The notes beneath the pieces were generated by a model. The model searched no databases and was not told the origin of the DNA. It was given only the letters and a program-made list of their open reading frames with translations. From Marinobacter aromaticivorans (lineage in GTDB: Bacteria > Pseudomonadota > Gammaproteobacteria > Pseudomonadales > Oleiphilaceae), in contig NZ_NIHD01000004.1 in NCBI RefSeq assembly GCF_002806975.1, positions 124,001 through 188,000 on the forward strand: a DNA stretch of 64,000 nucleotides, in the 5' to 3' direction. A program made the position numbers and the translations under genes. Shown here in pieces: positions 21,829 to 29,161 of the stretch. Position 1 is the first letter of the stretch. Each line of letters starts with the position of its first letter.

Positions 21829-23016
21829 TCAGAGGGTGGCCGCCAGGCGGCGAGCCTCGCGGGCGATCACCAGTTCTTCGTTGGTTGGAATGACCAGAAC
21901 GGGAAAGCGTGAATCGGCATGGTCTATTCTGCCATCGCTGTAGCGACCATGATGCTCGTTCATATCCGGATCAATAGTGAACCCCAGAAGCCCCAGGTGC
22001 TCCAGGGTTTTTTCCCTGACCCGGTCGCTGTTTTCTCCGATACCTCCGGTGAACACCAGGGCGTCAAGATGTCTCAGCGATGCCATCATGGCTCCGACAT
22101 ATTTCGCAAGGCGGAAACAGAATATCTCGATGGCAAGCGCTGACGGTTCGTGGCCATGATCAGCCAGTTCACACAGTGCCCGCATATCGTTGGTCTGGCC
22201 GGATATGCCGAGAAGCCCGCTCTTGTGGTTAAGTATCTTGTGAACCTCTGCCAGCGGGATGCCTCTGGACGCCAGGTAGTCGAAAAGGCCCGGGTCAATA
22301 TCGCCGCTGCGGGTTCCCATAACCAGCCCCTCCAGCGGGGTCAGGCCCATGCTGGTGTCGACGCTGAGGCCATCCCTGATTGCCGTAATGCTGCACCCGT
22401 TGCCCAGGTGAGCTGAAATGATGGACGTTGTCGCCAGTGTTTTGCCTAATCGTCGTGCCGCCTCATTTGCCATGAAAAAATGGCTGGTTCCGTGGAACCC
22501 ATAGCGTCGGACACTCCAGTCATGGTAGAAGGCTTGCGGAACCGCATAAAGGTACGCTCTCGGCGCAAGAGTCTGGTGATACGCGGTGTCAAACACCGCA
22601 ACCTGTGGAACGTCGGGAAACAAGTCCCGTGTCGCTTCAATTCCCACAACGTTCACCGGGTTGTGAAGGGGTGCAAGGCCGGCACATTCGTCTATGGCAG
22701 CAACAACGTCGTCATCAATGAGCGCGGCTTCGCGGAAGGTTTCCCCTCCATGAACCACCCGGTGACCAATGGAAGCTGGAATGGCCGGCATCAGCTGACG
22801 TTCCCTCAGGGTAGAAATCAGTGCCTGCAAAGCCTGTTTGTGATCGGCACTGGCCGGGAGTGCTACGGTTCGGTTGTCGCCCTCGATTCTGGCAAAAGCA
22901 TCCTTGCCATTAAGGCGCTCGGCTGTTGCCGATGCGAGCTGCTGATCAGTTTCGTCGAACAGCGCGAGTTTAAGCGATGAGCTACCACAATTAACGACCA
23001 GAATGGATTGTTTCAT
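21829..23016 (-). CDS. ackA: Acetate kinase
   Basis: AckA makes ATP and acetate from acetyl phosphate, and the reverse. The 395-residue product has the ASKHA opening ILVVNCGSSSLKLALFD, HRVVHGGETF, the catalytic Asp in VFDTAYHQTL, HGTSHFF, AHLGNGCSITAI and FTGGIGENS. The start is 21 bases after the stop of the GGDEF-EAL gene, so the three genes (GGDEF-EAL, ackA, pta) may form one minus-strand transcript; I saw no clear terminator between them. Confidence 0.97.
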   Translation of the reverse strand: MKQSILVVNCGSSSLKLALFDETDQQLASATAERLNGKDAFARIEGDNRTVALPASADHKQALQALISTLRERQLMPAIPASIGHRVVHGGETFREAALIDDDVVAAIDECAGLAPLHNPVNVVGIEATRDLFPDVPQVAVFDTAYHQTLAPRAYLYAVPQAFYHDWSVRRYGFHGTSHFFMANEAARRLGKTLATTSIISAHLGNGCSITAIRDGLSVDTSMGLTPLEGLVMGTRSGDIDPGLFDYLASRGIPLAEVHKILNHKSGLLGISGQTNDMRALCELADHGHEPSALAIEIFCFRLAKYVGAMMASLRHLDALVFTGGIGENSDRVREKTLEHLGLLGFTIDPDMNEHHGRYSDGRIDHADSRFPVLVIPTNEELVIAREARRLAATL

Positions 23017-23037
23017 GTTCCAAAGACACCCCGGGGG

Positions 23038-25455
23038 TCAGTTTGGTGTACGGTGATTGGTTCTAAGCCACTCGCTAAACTCCTCGGCAGGGAGTGGACG
23101 ACTGTAGAAGTACCCTTGGGAGTAATCGCAGCCCTCCTTTTTCAGGAACCGGGTCTGTGGTTCGCTTTCAACGCCTTCCGCGACGACGGTCAGCTCAAGG
23201 CTGTGAGCCATATTGATGATCGCGCGCACAAGAGAAGCATCCTCGGGTTCCTTCAGCACGTCATTGATAAAGGTCCTGTCTATTTTCAGACTATCAAACG
23301 GATAGCTTTTAAGGTAGCTCAGGGCAGAGTAGCCTGTGCCAAAATCATCCACTGACAGGCGTACTTTCTTCCGATCCAGCTCCTTGAGAATTTGTGCCGT
23401 TTCGATCGAGTTATCAAGCAGCAAACGTTCGGTAATTTCCAGCTCCAGACGCTCCGGCGCCAGGTTGTTGTTCGAGAGTGCACGTGCGACAGCACTGATA
23501 AAGCCGGGGTCACGAAACTGCCGGGGCGAGACATTAACCGATATGCCTATGTCCAGACCGGTCTGTTCCTTCCAGCCGGAGGCAGCGCTGCAGGCCTGCT
23601 CGAGCACCCATTCGCCGATAGAAATAATAAGCCCCGTCTCTTCGGCCAGCGGGATAAAACGGTCCGGCATCACCATGCCCATAACCGGGTTATTCCAGCG
23701 CAGCAATGCCTCGGCCGCCCGCAACTTACCGGAGGCAGTATCCACAATGGGTTGAAAGTAGAGTTCAAATTCCTTCAGCTCCAGCGCCCTGCGCAGGCGG
23801 GATTCCATTTGCAGGCGCTCATGGGATACCTCAGACATTTCCGGGGTAAAGTGGGCGTAAGAGCTCTTGCCCTGGTGCTTTGCCTGGTACATGGCGGCAT
23901 CCGCGTGCTGGAGCAGGGTACCACTGTTATCAGAATCCGTGGGGAAGATTGAAATACCGATACTGGTGGTAACAAACACTTCCTGGCCGTTCAGCGCGTA
24001 GGCGGGTTCGAAGGTTGCCAGGATGCGTTCGGCAACCTGGGAAGTGGATTCGGGGCCTGCAAGACCCGGAAGAATAACCAGAAATTCGTCACCCCCGAGC
24101 CGGGCTACGGTGCTGCTTCCGCGTAAACAGCTGGAAATTCGCCGCGCGGCTTCAATCAGAAGGCTGTCACCGGCATCGTGGCCGAGGGTGTCGTTTATGT
24201 GCTTGAAATTATCCAGATCGAGAAACATCACGCCGACCATGGAGCCTTCACGGCGCGCCTGCGCCAGCGCCAGTTTTAGCCGGTCCAGCGCCAGCATGCG
24301 GTTGGGCAGGCCGGTGAGGATGTCGTAATTGGCCTGTCGCAGCAACTGCTGCTCGAAGCGTTTCCGGATGCTGATATCCTCACCCAGGATGAGATAACCC
24401 GTGACCTCGCCAGCACTATCTTTTATAGGTGTGACGGTCAGTTGTTCCCAAAACCGTTCACCGTTTCGCCTGATGCTGTTTACCTCACCCTGCCAGACAC
24501 CAACACGCTGAACCTGCAGGCGGATGGATTGCCAGAGAATGCGATTGTCCCGGTTTTCCGCGCTGTTATCGCTCAAGGCTCCCGGATGGCGGCCCACTAT
24601 TGATTTGGCATTGTATCCGGTGAGCTGCGTGAACTTGTGGTTGGCAAATTCTACCCGCCACTGGCGGTCGCAGATAACGACGGAGGAAGGGCTTTGCTCG
24701 ATGGCTTTGGAGAACTTGTGGATCTCCGCAGCGTCCCGTTCCTGGCGCACCATGTCGTCGTTCAGCCTCTCGCGCATCTGGTTGATGGCTTCGGTTACAC
24801 GACCGATCTCGTCGCTCCGGTGAGACGGCGTATCCGGGCGATCCAGGGTGAGGGGGGTGCCCAGGTTTGTCAGGGACAGATCTTTTGCGTAATTCGCCAT
24901 CGAGGTGAGATGGCGGGTAACAAAGTGCTGGAATACCAGGATGATCAGTATGGATACAAGAAACGTTTTCAGGAACTCCGTGGCAAGTATGATACCCACC
25001 TTTTCTTTCAGGTCCTGGTAAACGCGACCCAGATCAGCGGTAACCGTCAGTTCGCCGAGCCTGACTTTGCGGTCGCCCTGGTGAAAAATTTCGAACTTGT
25101 GCGATCTGGTGTCGGCACCACGGGCAATTTCGCCCATGACCAATTCGGAATCCGGCTCAATCCCCAGTCGCAGATGGACAATGTCAGGCAGGCTAAGGAT
25201 GCCCTCCATTTGGGTCTGGAGCAGGTTCCGGTCGAGCGCCCAGAGACTTTTTGCAAGGCTGGAGGAGTATCCTGATTCAACAACCTGCATACGGCTGTCA
25301 ATCTGGGCGAGTTCCTTGCGATAGTCAGAATAGATCTGGATGGCCGATGCGATGAGCGTAAAAACCGTGCTGAACACGAGAATCCAGGCAAGAAGCCTGA
25401 ACGACAGGGGAGACCCAGTGCGAAAGCGCTGAAGGCGTGTCGGTAGTTTTGGCAT
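23038..25455 (-). CDS. Membrane PAS-GGDEF-EAL cyclic-di-GMP protein
   Basis: Predicted layout (805 residues): membrane helix at about 17-39, periplasmic sensor to about 155, second helix (FLVSILIILVF), HAMP-like linker, PAS domain (FSKAIEQSPSSVVICDRQ to GEDISIRKRFEQQLL), GGDEF domain with intact VARLGGDEF, and EAL domain with intact AEALLRW, EITERLLL and DDFGTGYSALSYLK. Both catalytic motifs look competent, so it may make or degrade c-di-GMP. The inhibitory RxxD site before GGDEF reads RGSS, so product feedback is probably absent. I chose ATG 25455; a GTG at 25497 would add 14 residues. The PAS signal is unknown. Confidence 0.92.
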   Translation of the reverse strand: MPKLPTRLQRFRTGSPLSFRLLAWILVFSTVFTLIASAIQIYSDYRKELAQIDSRMQVVESGYSSSLAKSLWALDRNLLQTQMEGILSLPDIVHLRLGIEPDSELVMGEIARGADTRSHKFEIFHQGDRKVRLGELTVTADLGRVYQDLKEKVGIILATEFLKTFLVSILIILVFQHFVTRHLTSMANYAKDLSLTNLGTPLTLDRPDTPSHRSDEIGRVTEAINQMRERLNDDMVRQERDAAEIHKFSKAIEQSPSSVVICDRQWRVEFANHKFTQLTGYNAKSIVGRHPGALSDNSAENRDNRILWQSIRLQVQRVGVWQGEVNSIRRNGERFWEQLTVTPIKDSAGEVTGYLILGEDISIRKRFEQQLLRQANYDILTGLPNRMLALDRLKLALAQARREGSMVGVMFLDLDNFKHINDTLGHDAGDSLLIEAARRISSCLRGSSTVARLGGDEFLVILPGLAGPESTSQVAERILATFEPAYALNGQEVFVTTSIGISIFPTDSDNSGTLLQHADAAMYQAKHQGKSSYAHFTPEMSEVSHERLQMESRLRRALELKEFELYFQPIVDTASGKLRAAEALLRWNNPVMGMVMPDRFIPLAEETGLIISIGEWVLEQACSAASGWKEQTGLDIGISVNVSPRQFRDPGFISAVARALSNNNLAPERLELEITERLLLDNSIETAQILKELDRKKVRLSVDDFGTGYSALSYLKSYPFDSLKIDRTFINDVLKEPEDASLVRAIINMAHSLELTVVAEGVESEPQTRFLKKEGCDYSQGYFYSRPLPAEEFSEWLRTNHRTPN

Positions 25456-25610
25456 GTCGTACTTCAGCCACCCAAACCGGTTTATTGGAACAGACACTCT
25501 GTTGATGGCCGACTATAGCAGCCTTGCACTTCAAATTCCCTGAAAACAGGAGAAAAGTGTGCCGCTTTAGGCGTTTGCAGCAGTTTCCATTGCGGGAGTG
25601 GTATTGACCA

Positions 25611-25651
25611 TTGATGTAGATCAATAATTGTGTCCGGTGGTGGCGTAATCT
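25611..25651 (+). promoter_or_regulatory. ANR/FNR-dependent promoter of the ccoM-like gene
   Basis: TTGATGTAGATCAA at 25611-25624 is a perfect FNR/ANR box (TTGAT-N4-ATCAA). TAATCT at 25646-25651 is a -10 element. The box centre lies about 41.5 bases before the start predicted from that -10, the geometry of a class II FNR-activated promoter. This predicts induction at low oxygen. Confidence 0.75.
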
Positions 25652-25689
25652 GAACCCAGTCAGGTTTGATAGCAGACGGGAGAAGAGTC

Positions 25690-25845
25690 ATGTATATGGA
25701 CGCAGTCGTTTTCGCAGGAATTGCAACAGTTCTGTTGATGGTAGTGTTTTTTGTGGGTGTCGGTGTTTTTGTAATGCGGGATCAAAAAGCACACGGGGGA
25801 AAAACACGAAAGAAGGACGTTAAAACCGGAGGCACTGCAATCTGA
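25690..25845 (+). CDS. ccoM: Small membrane protein, probable cbb3 oxidase subunit CcoM
   Basis: This 51-codon frame encodes MYMDAVVFAG followed by a single hydrophobic helix (about residues 5-29) and a basic hydrophilic tail. GGGAG at 25678-25682 is a suitable ribosome-binding site. As I recall, Pseudomonas CcoM, a single-helix subunit of cbb3 cytochrome oxidase, has the same plan: Met-aromatic-x-Asp, then Val-Val-x-Ala-Gly, then a short charged tail. Control by a perfect ANR box fits a microaerobic oxidase subunit. The rest of the oxidase is not in the window; Pseudomonas ccoM is likewise unlinked. The basic tail is longer than I would expect for CcoM. Function is inferred; that it is expressed seems likely. 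Confidence 0.7.
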   Translation: MYMDAVVFAGIATVLLMVVFFVGVGVFVMRDQKAHGGKTRKKDVKTGGTAI

Positions 25846-25939
25846 ATTGGCCACAATTGAAGCCTGGGAAGTCCGGTCTCTGTGTCTGAAACCGGTGTTT
25901 ACTTTACGGTCCGTAAGCTGAATGACCGGGCAGTAAAAT

Positions 25940-26015
25940 TGGCGTCCCCTAGGGGGTTCGAACCCCTGTTGCCGCCGTGAAAGGGCGGAGTCCTAGGCCA
26001 CTAGACGAAGGGGAC
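25940..26015 (-). tRNA. tRNA-Glu (anticodon TTC)
   Basis: Read on the minus strand it starts GTCCCCTTCGTCTAG. The seven-pair acceptor stem joins 26009-26015 with 25944-25950. The anticodon loop reads CTTTCAC with anticodon TTC, the T-arm is GGGGTTCGAACCCC, and CCA is encoded (25940-25942). Confidence 0.96.
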
Positions 26016-26053
26016 GCAACGCTTTAAAACCTTCCCTCGTCGAGGTGGCGCGT

Positions 26054-26082
26054 ATATTAGGTAAGGCATTAGCACCTGTCAA
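26054..26082 (-). promoter_or_regulatory. tRNA-Glu promoter
   Basis: On the minus strand TTGACA (26077-26082) and TAATAT (26054-26059) are 17 bases apart, a near-consensus sigma-70 promoter. The start would fall about 32 bases before the tRNA. The following ACGCGCC is GC-rich, as in stringently controlled stable-RNA promoters. Confidence 0.85.
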
Positions 26083-26109
26083 CGGTTTTGTTTCAAAAAA
26101 ACGGCCTCT

Positions 26110-27012
26110 TCATCGCACAGCGTCTTCAAGGGCGTTGTCCAGGGTTGGGAACCTGAATTTGAATCCGGAGTTGTTCAGTCTTTCGGGTATCGCCCTCTGA
26201 CCTGTGAGCAGAAGGCGGGACATTTCACCGAGGGCCAGTTTGAGCATGGGCGCAGGTGCCGGAAATATCGCAGGCCGCCTGAGCGTGCTGGCAAGGCAGC
26301 GAGTAAATTCCCGGTTGGTGACCGGGTTCGGGCTGACGACGTTATAGGCGCCTGACGCTTCTGGTGTTTCCAGCATCCAGATCAGGGCGGCGACCACATC
26401 CGTGCGATGAATCCAGGGCATGAACTGCTCTCCGGTTCCGAGGCGCCCTCCGAGCCCGAGTTTGAATGGCATAAGCATGCGCTGCAAAAAGCCGCCTCCG
26501 GGGCCTGCCACGATACCGGTTCTGGACAGGCAGACCCGCACGTTGAGAGAGCGTGCTGCAAGCGCCGCATTCTCCCAGTCTCTACATAACCGGTGGCTGA
26601 ATTCATCATGAGGCACAGTATCTTCCGTTACCGGTTTATCTTGCTGGTCGCCGTAAAAACCGACTGCCGACCCTGATACCATAACTTCGGGCGGGTTCTT
26701 CCAACTGCTGATGATCCCGGTGAGGGTGTTGGTAAGATCTATCCGGCTTTCCCGCAGGATCTGTTTTCGCTCCTCAGTCCAACGCTTTTCTGCGATCCCT
26801 TCCCCTGCGAGGTTGATGATCGCCTGGTAACCATCATCGGATCCCAGGCTTTCAAGGTCATGAACAACGCATACTTCACCGCAGATTGAGCGTACCTTTT
26901 CTGCAGATTGCCGGCTTAAAACAGTCAGCTCATAGCCTCGGTCAAGCATATTGGCGCATAGTGCGCTGCCAATAAAACCGGTTCCGCCGGTAATCAATAC
27001 TCGCTTGTTCAT
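26110..27012 (-). CDS. TIGR01777-family (YfcH-like) NAD(P)-binding epimerase
   Basis: This is an extended short-chain dehydrogenase related to E. coli YfcH and cell-division inhibitor SulA homologues of plants. The Rossmann motif VLITGGTGFIGSALC is at residues 5-19, then INLAGEGIAEKRWTEERK, SGSAVGFYGDQ with the active-site Tyr, and a C-terminal P.ML...LGEMS.LLLTGQRAIPERL segment typical of the family. GAGGAG fixes the ATG at 27012; 300 residues. The substrate is unknown in this family. Confidence 0.92.
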   Translation of the reverse strand: MNKRVLITGGTGFIGSALCANMLDRGYELTVLSRQSAEKVRSICGEVCVVHDLESLGSDDGYQAIINLAGEGIAEKRWTEERKQILRESRIDLTNTLTGIISSWKNPPEVMVSGSAVGFYGDQQDKPVTEDTVPHDEFSHRLCRDWENAALAARSLNVRVCLSRTGIVAGPGGGFLQRMLMPFKLGLGGRLGTGEQFMPWIHRTDVVAALIWMLETPEASGAYNVVSPNPVTNREFTRCLASTLRRPAIFPAPAPMLKLALGEMSRLLLTGQRAIPERLNNSGFKFRFPTLDNALEDAVR

Positions 27013-27023
27013 GGTGGTGCTCC

Positions 27024-27401
27024 TCAATCTCCGGTGTTGTGACCGAGCTGGAGTGCAACAACGTCTTTGATTGCCTGCCCCAGCAGCGGATTTTCCCCAA
27101 TGGGCGGGCAGAGCCTGATGCTGGCACCAGTGGACTTTTCAAGAGCCTCGATCATTGCCGGCACATCTTTGCGCAGGTGGCGGCCGGCCGCGAGAAACAG
27201 GGGCACTACGGTAAACTCAAGGGTGCCGTTAGCAATGCCCTCATGCACGACGGTATCCAGCGACGGTTCTGCGAGTTCCATGTAGGCAATCCTGGAGTTG
27301 TCGACTGCCTTGATGGTGGGCTCTGCGAGAGCTTCGAAAGTGTCGCACCAGCGTTTATCGCTGCTGCCATGTGCTAACAGAATGATGCCGTGTCTGGTCA
27401 T
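27024..27401 (-). CDS. CbiX/sirohydrochlorin cobaltochelatase-like protein
   Basis: The 125-residue product is a short CbiX-type chelatase domain: MTRHGIILLAHGSSDKRW carries the metal-binding His near the start, and VVPLFLAAGRHLRKDVPAMI is the second conserved segment with its His. Family members insert cobalt or iron into sirohydrochlorin. The neighbours give no cobalamin or siroheme context, so the substrate is open. GGGAG before 27401 supports this start. Only 11 bases separate it from the epimerase ATG downstream, so the two are probably co-transcribed. Confidence 0.88.
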   Translation of the reverse strand: MTRHGIILLAHGSSDKRWCDTFEALAEPTIKAVDNSRIAYMELAEPSLDTVVHEGIANGTLEFTVVPLFLAAGRHLRKDVPAMIEALEKSTGASIRLCPPIGENPLLGQAIKDVVALQLGHNTGD

Positions 27402-27502
27402 TAAAGCTCCCGGGTAGTCAATAGAAAGATGTCTGTCGTAATTTCCAGTGTGGGCCGGTATTCTCTGCCTGCTCAATAATCAAGATAACAGGGTGTCAAT
27501 CA

Positions 27503-28105
27503 ATGTTCGATTGGAAAGAGATTCTGGATTTCTGGTTTGGAAGTTTTGATGAACACGGATTACCCGACAGCTTTCATCGCAATCGCTGGTTTCGTGTCAG
27601 CAAAGCGTTTGACCGGGAAATCCGGCGCCGCTTTCTTTCCATGGTTCTCTTTGCTTCTGAACAGGGGCTGGACCACTGGCGCAGAGAACCGGGTGGCCGG
27701 CTTGCGGAAATACTACTGCTGGATCAGTTTTCCCGGAACATTTTTCGTGGCGGGGCCCTGGCGTTTGAACAGGATAAGCTCGCCAACAGGCTCTGCAAGG
27801 AAGCTATGCGTAAAGGTCATGATATGTCGCTACCACCCGTTCAACGGGCTTTCATGTACATGCCCCTGCAACATGCAGAAAACAGGGAGGACCAGGCGTT
27901 GTCGGTGGAATGTTATGAGCAGTTGGTGGCTTCAACAACCGGGATACTTCAGGAGTTTCTGGGAAGCTTTCTGAAATCTGCGGAGGATCACCGGCAAATC
28001 ATCGACCGGTTCGGCCGCTTCCCCCACAGAAACCAGGCTCTGGGGCGTGCATCTACCGAGGCTGAAAAGGAATACCTGGGCACCGCCCGCCGCTTTGGTC
28101 AATAA
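27503..28105 (+). CDS. DUF924 family protein
   Basis: The 200-residue protein matches the DUF924 (COG3803) family: ILDFWFG at the start, RWF......DREIRRRF, an Arg/Leu-rich GRLAEILLLDQFSRNIFRG core, a FMYMPLQHAENREDQ motif and a C-terminal FGRFPHRNQALGR.ST.EE signature. The fold is all-helical and TPR-like. The biochemical role is not established. It is divergent from the CbiX-like gene. Confidence 0.93.
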   Translation: MFDWKEILDFWFGSFDEHGLPDSFHRNRWFRVSKAFDREIRRRFLSMVLFASEQGLDHWRREPGGRLAEILLLDQFSRNIFRGGALAFEQDKLANRLCKEAMRKGHDMSLPPVQRAFMYMPLQHAENREDQALSVECYEQLVASTTGILQEFLGSFLKSAEDHRQIIDRFGRFPHRNQALGRASTEAEKEYLGTARRFGQ

Positions 28106-28121
28106 AAGTTCCGAAAGGAGG

Positions 28122-28149
28122 TTGACGAAAGGGACGGGACGGGTAAAAT
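28122..28149 (+). promoter_or_regulatory. tRNA-Gly promoter
   Basis: TTGACG (28122-28127) and TAAAAT (28144-28149) are 16 bases apart and precede the tRNA by 34 bases. Confidence 0.75.
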
Positions 28150-28183
28150 ACGCTTCCGTTGTTGGCAGCAGCCGATCAACACT

Positions 28184-28259
28184 GCGGGAATAGCTCAGTT
28201 GGTAGAGCACAACCTTGCCAAGGTTGGGGTCGCGAGTTCGAATCTCGTTTCCCGCTCCA
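28184..28259 (+). tRNA. tRNA-Gly (anticodon GCC)
   Basis: The acceptor GCGGGAA (28184-28190) pairs with TTCCCGC (28249-28255). The D-arm is AGCTCAGTTGGTAGAGC, the anticodon loop is TTGCCAA with GCC, the T-arm is GCGAGTTCGAATCTCG, and CCA is encoded. Confidence 0.96.
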
Positions 28260-28266
28260 GATTCAG

Positions 28267-28305
28267 GAAACCCGGTTCTCGAAAGAGGCCGGGTTTTTCT
28301 TTTTT
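28267..28305 (+). terminator. Terminator of tRNA-Gly
   Basis: AAACCCGG pairs with CCGGGTTT across a 13-base loop and is followed by TTCTTTTTT. Confidence 0.88.
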
Positions 28306-28358
28306 CGGTATACTGGTCGCCTCGCCCATACCTGAATTCTGCTTCGGAGGTGCGCCTT

Positions 28359-29153
28359 TTGAAAGTCCATTCACTCCATATATACCCGGTCAAGTCTCTT
28401 GCGGGCATCGACGTTTCCCGGTTTGAAATGGATGATTTCGGCCCTAAGGGTGATCGTCGCTGGATGCTGGTGGATGACGATCGCCGCTTTGTTACGCAAA
28501 GGGAAGTACCAGTCCTGGCGAGGGTGGCTGCGGAACTGGAGAACGGGCACACCACGATTCGTATTCCTGATGAGGGTGTCTTCAGGCTGCAGGTAACTGA
28601 TCGTTCCTTGCGAGTGCTGGTCTGGCGTGACTGGGTTAAGGCTTATGAGGGCGAAGAGGCTGCAAATGAGGCGATAAGCCGTTTCTGCGGCAAGCCTCTG
28701 CGCTTTGTTTACATGCCGGATTCATCGTTTCGGCGCGTTGATGCGGGGCGTGTTGATGAATATCGCCGCGTGGGGTTCGCAGACGGCTTCCCTTTCCTGA
28801 TTTCCAGCCTGGCATCATTGGATGAGCTTAACGGGCGGCTCGAGACACCGGTCGAAATGCGACGGTTCCGGCCCAACATTGTTGTTGCGGGCGCGGTGCC
28901 GTGGCAGGAGGACGGGTGGCGCAAACTGACAGTGGGAAGCCACCGCTTCGATATTGTGAAGCCGAGTTCCCGCTGTATTCTGACCACCGTCGATCCCGAT
29001 ACCGGGGTAAAAGACCCCGGCCTGCAACCCCTGCGAACGCTGTCAGGATACCGCAGAACGGCAGATGGCGTGATCTTTGGCCAGAACGCCATTCACGAAT
29101 CCCCCGGGATCATCCATGTGGGTGACCCAATCACTGTTATTGAATCGGAGTAA
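28359..29153 (+). CDS. MOSC domain protein (TTG start)
   Basis: The 264-residue product has the N-terminal beta-barrel MOSC_N domain (VHSLHIYPVKSLAGIDV, GDRRWMLVDDD..FVTQRE) and a C-terminal MOSC domain ending with FRPNIVV, the Cys in KPSSRCILTTVDPDTG and VGDPITVIE. The family transfers sulfur or binds molybdenum cofactor, like YcbX and mARC. The likely start is TTG 28359, eight bases after GGAGG (28346-28350). A longer frame would run back through the terminator and into tRNA-Gly. It is followed closely by uup. Confidence 0.92.
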   Translation: MKVHSLHIYPVKSLAGIDVSRFEMDDFGPKGDRRWMLVDDDRRFVTQREVPVLARVAAELENGHTTIRIPDEGVFRLQVTDRSLRVLVWRDWVKAYEGEEAANEAISRFCGKPLRFVYMPDSSFRRVDAGRVDEYRRVGFADGFPFLISSLASLDELNGRLETPVEMRRFRPNIVVAGAVPWQEDGWRKLTVGSHRFDIVKPSSRCILTTVDPDTGVKDPGLQPLRTLSGYRRTADGVIFGQNAIHESPGIIHVGDPITVIESE

Positions 29154-29161
29154 AACGCAAC

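Noticed and set aside
25660..25854. A minus-strand frame opposite the ccoM-like gene
   Set aside because: It has no ribosome-binding site or family resemblance, and the plus strand has a promoter, ribosome-binding site and recognisable product.
25873..25895. CCGGT/ACCGG repeat after the ccoM-like gene as its terminator
   Set aside because: The stem is only five pairs with a 13-base loop and no T tract, so support is too weak to list.
28215..28358. Upstream extension of the MOSC gene
   Set aside because: It would translate through the 3' half of tRNA-Gly and its terminator. TTG 28359 after GGAGG is a better start.
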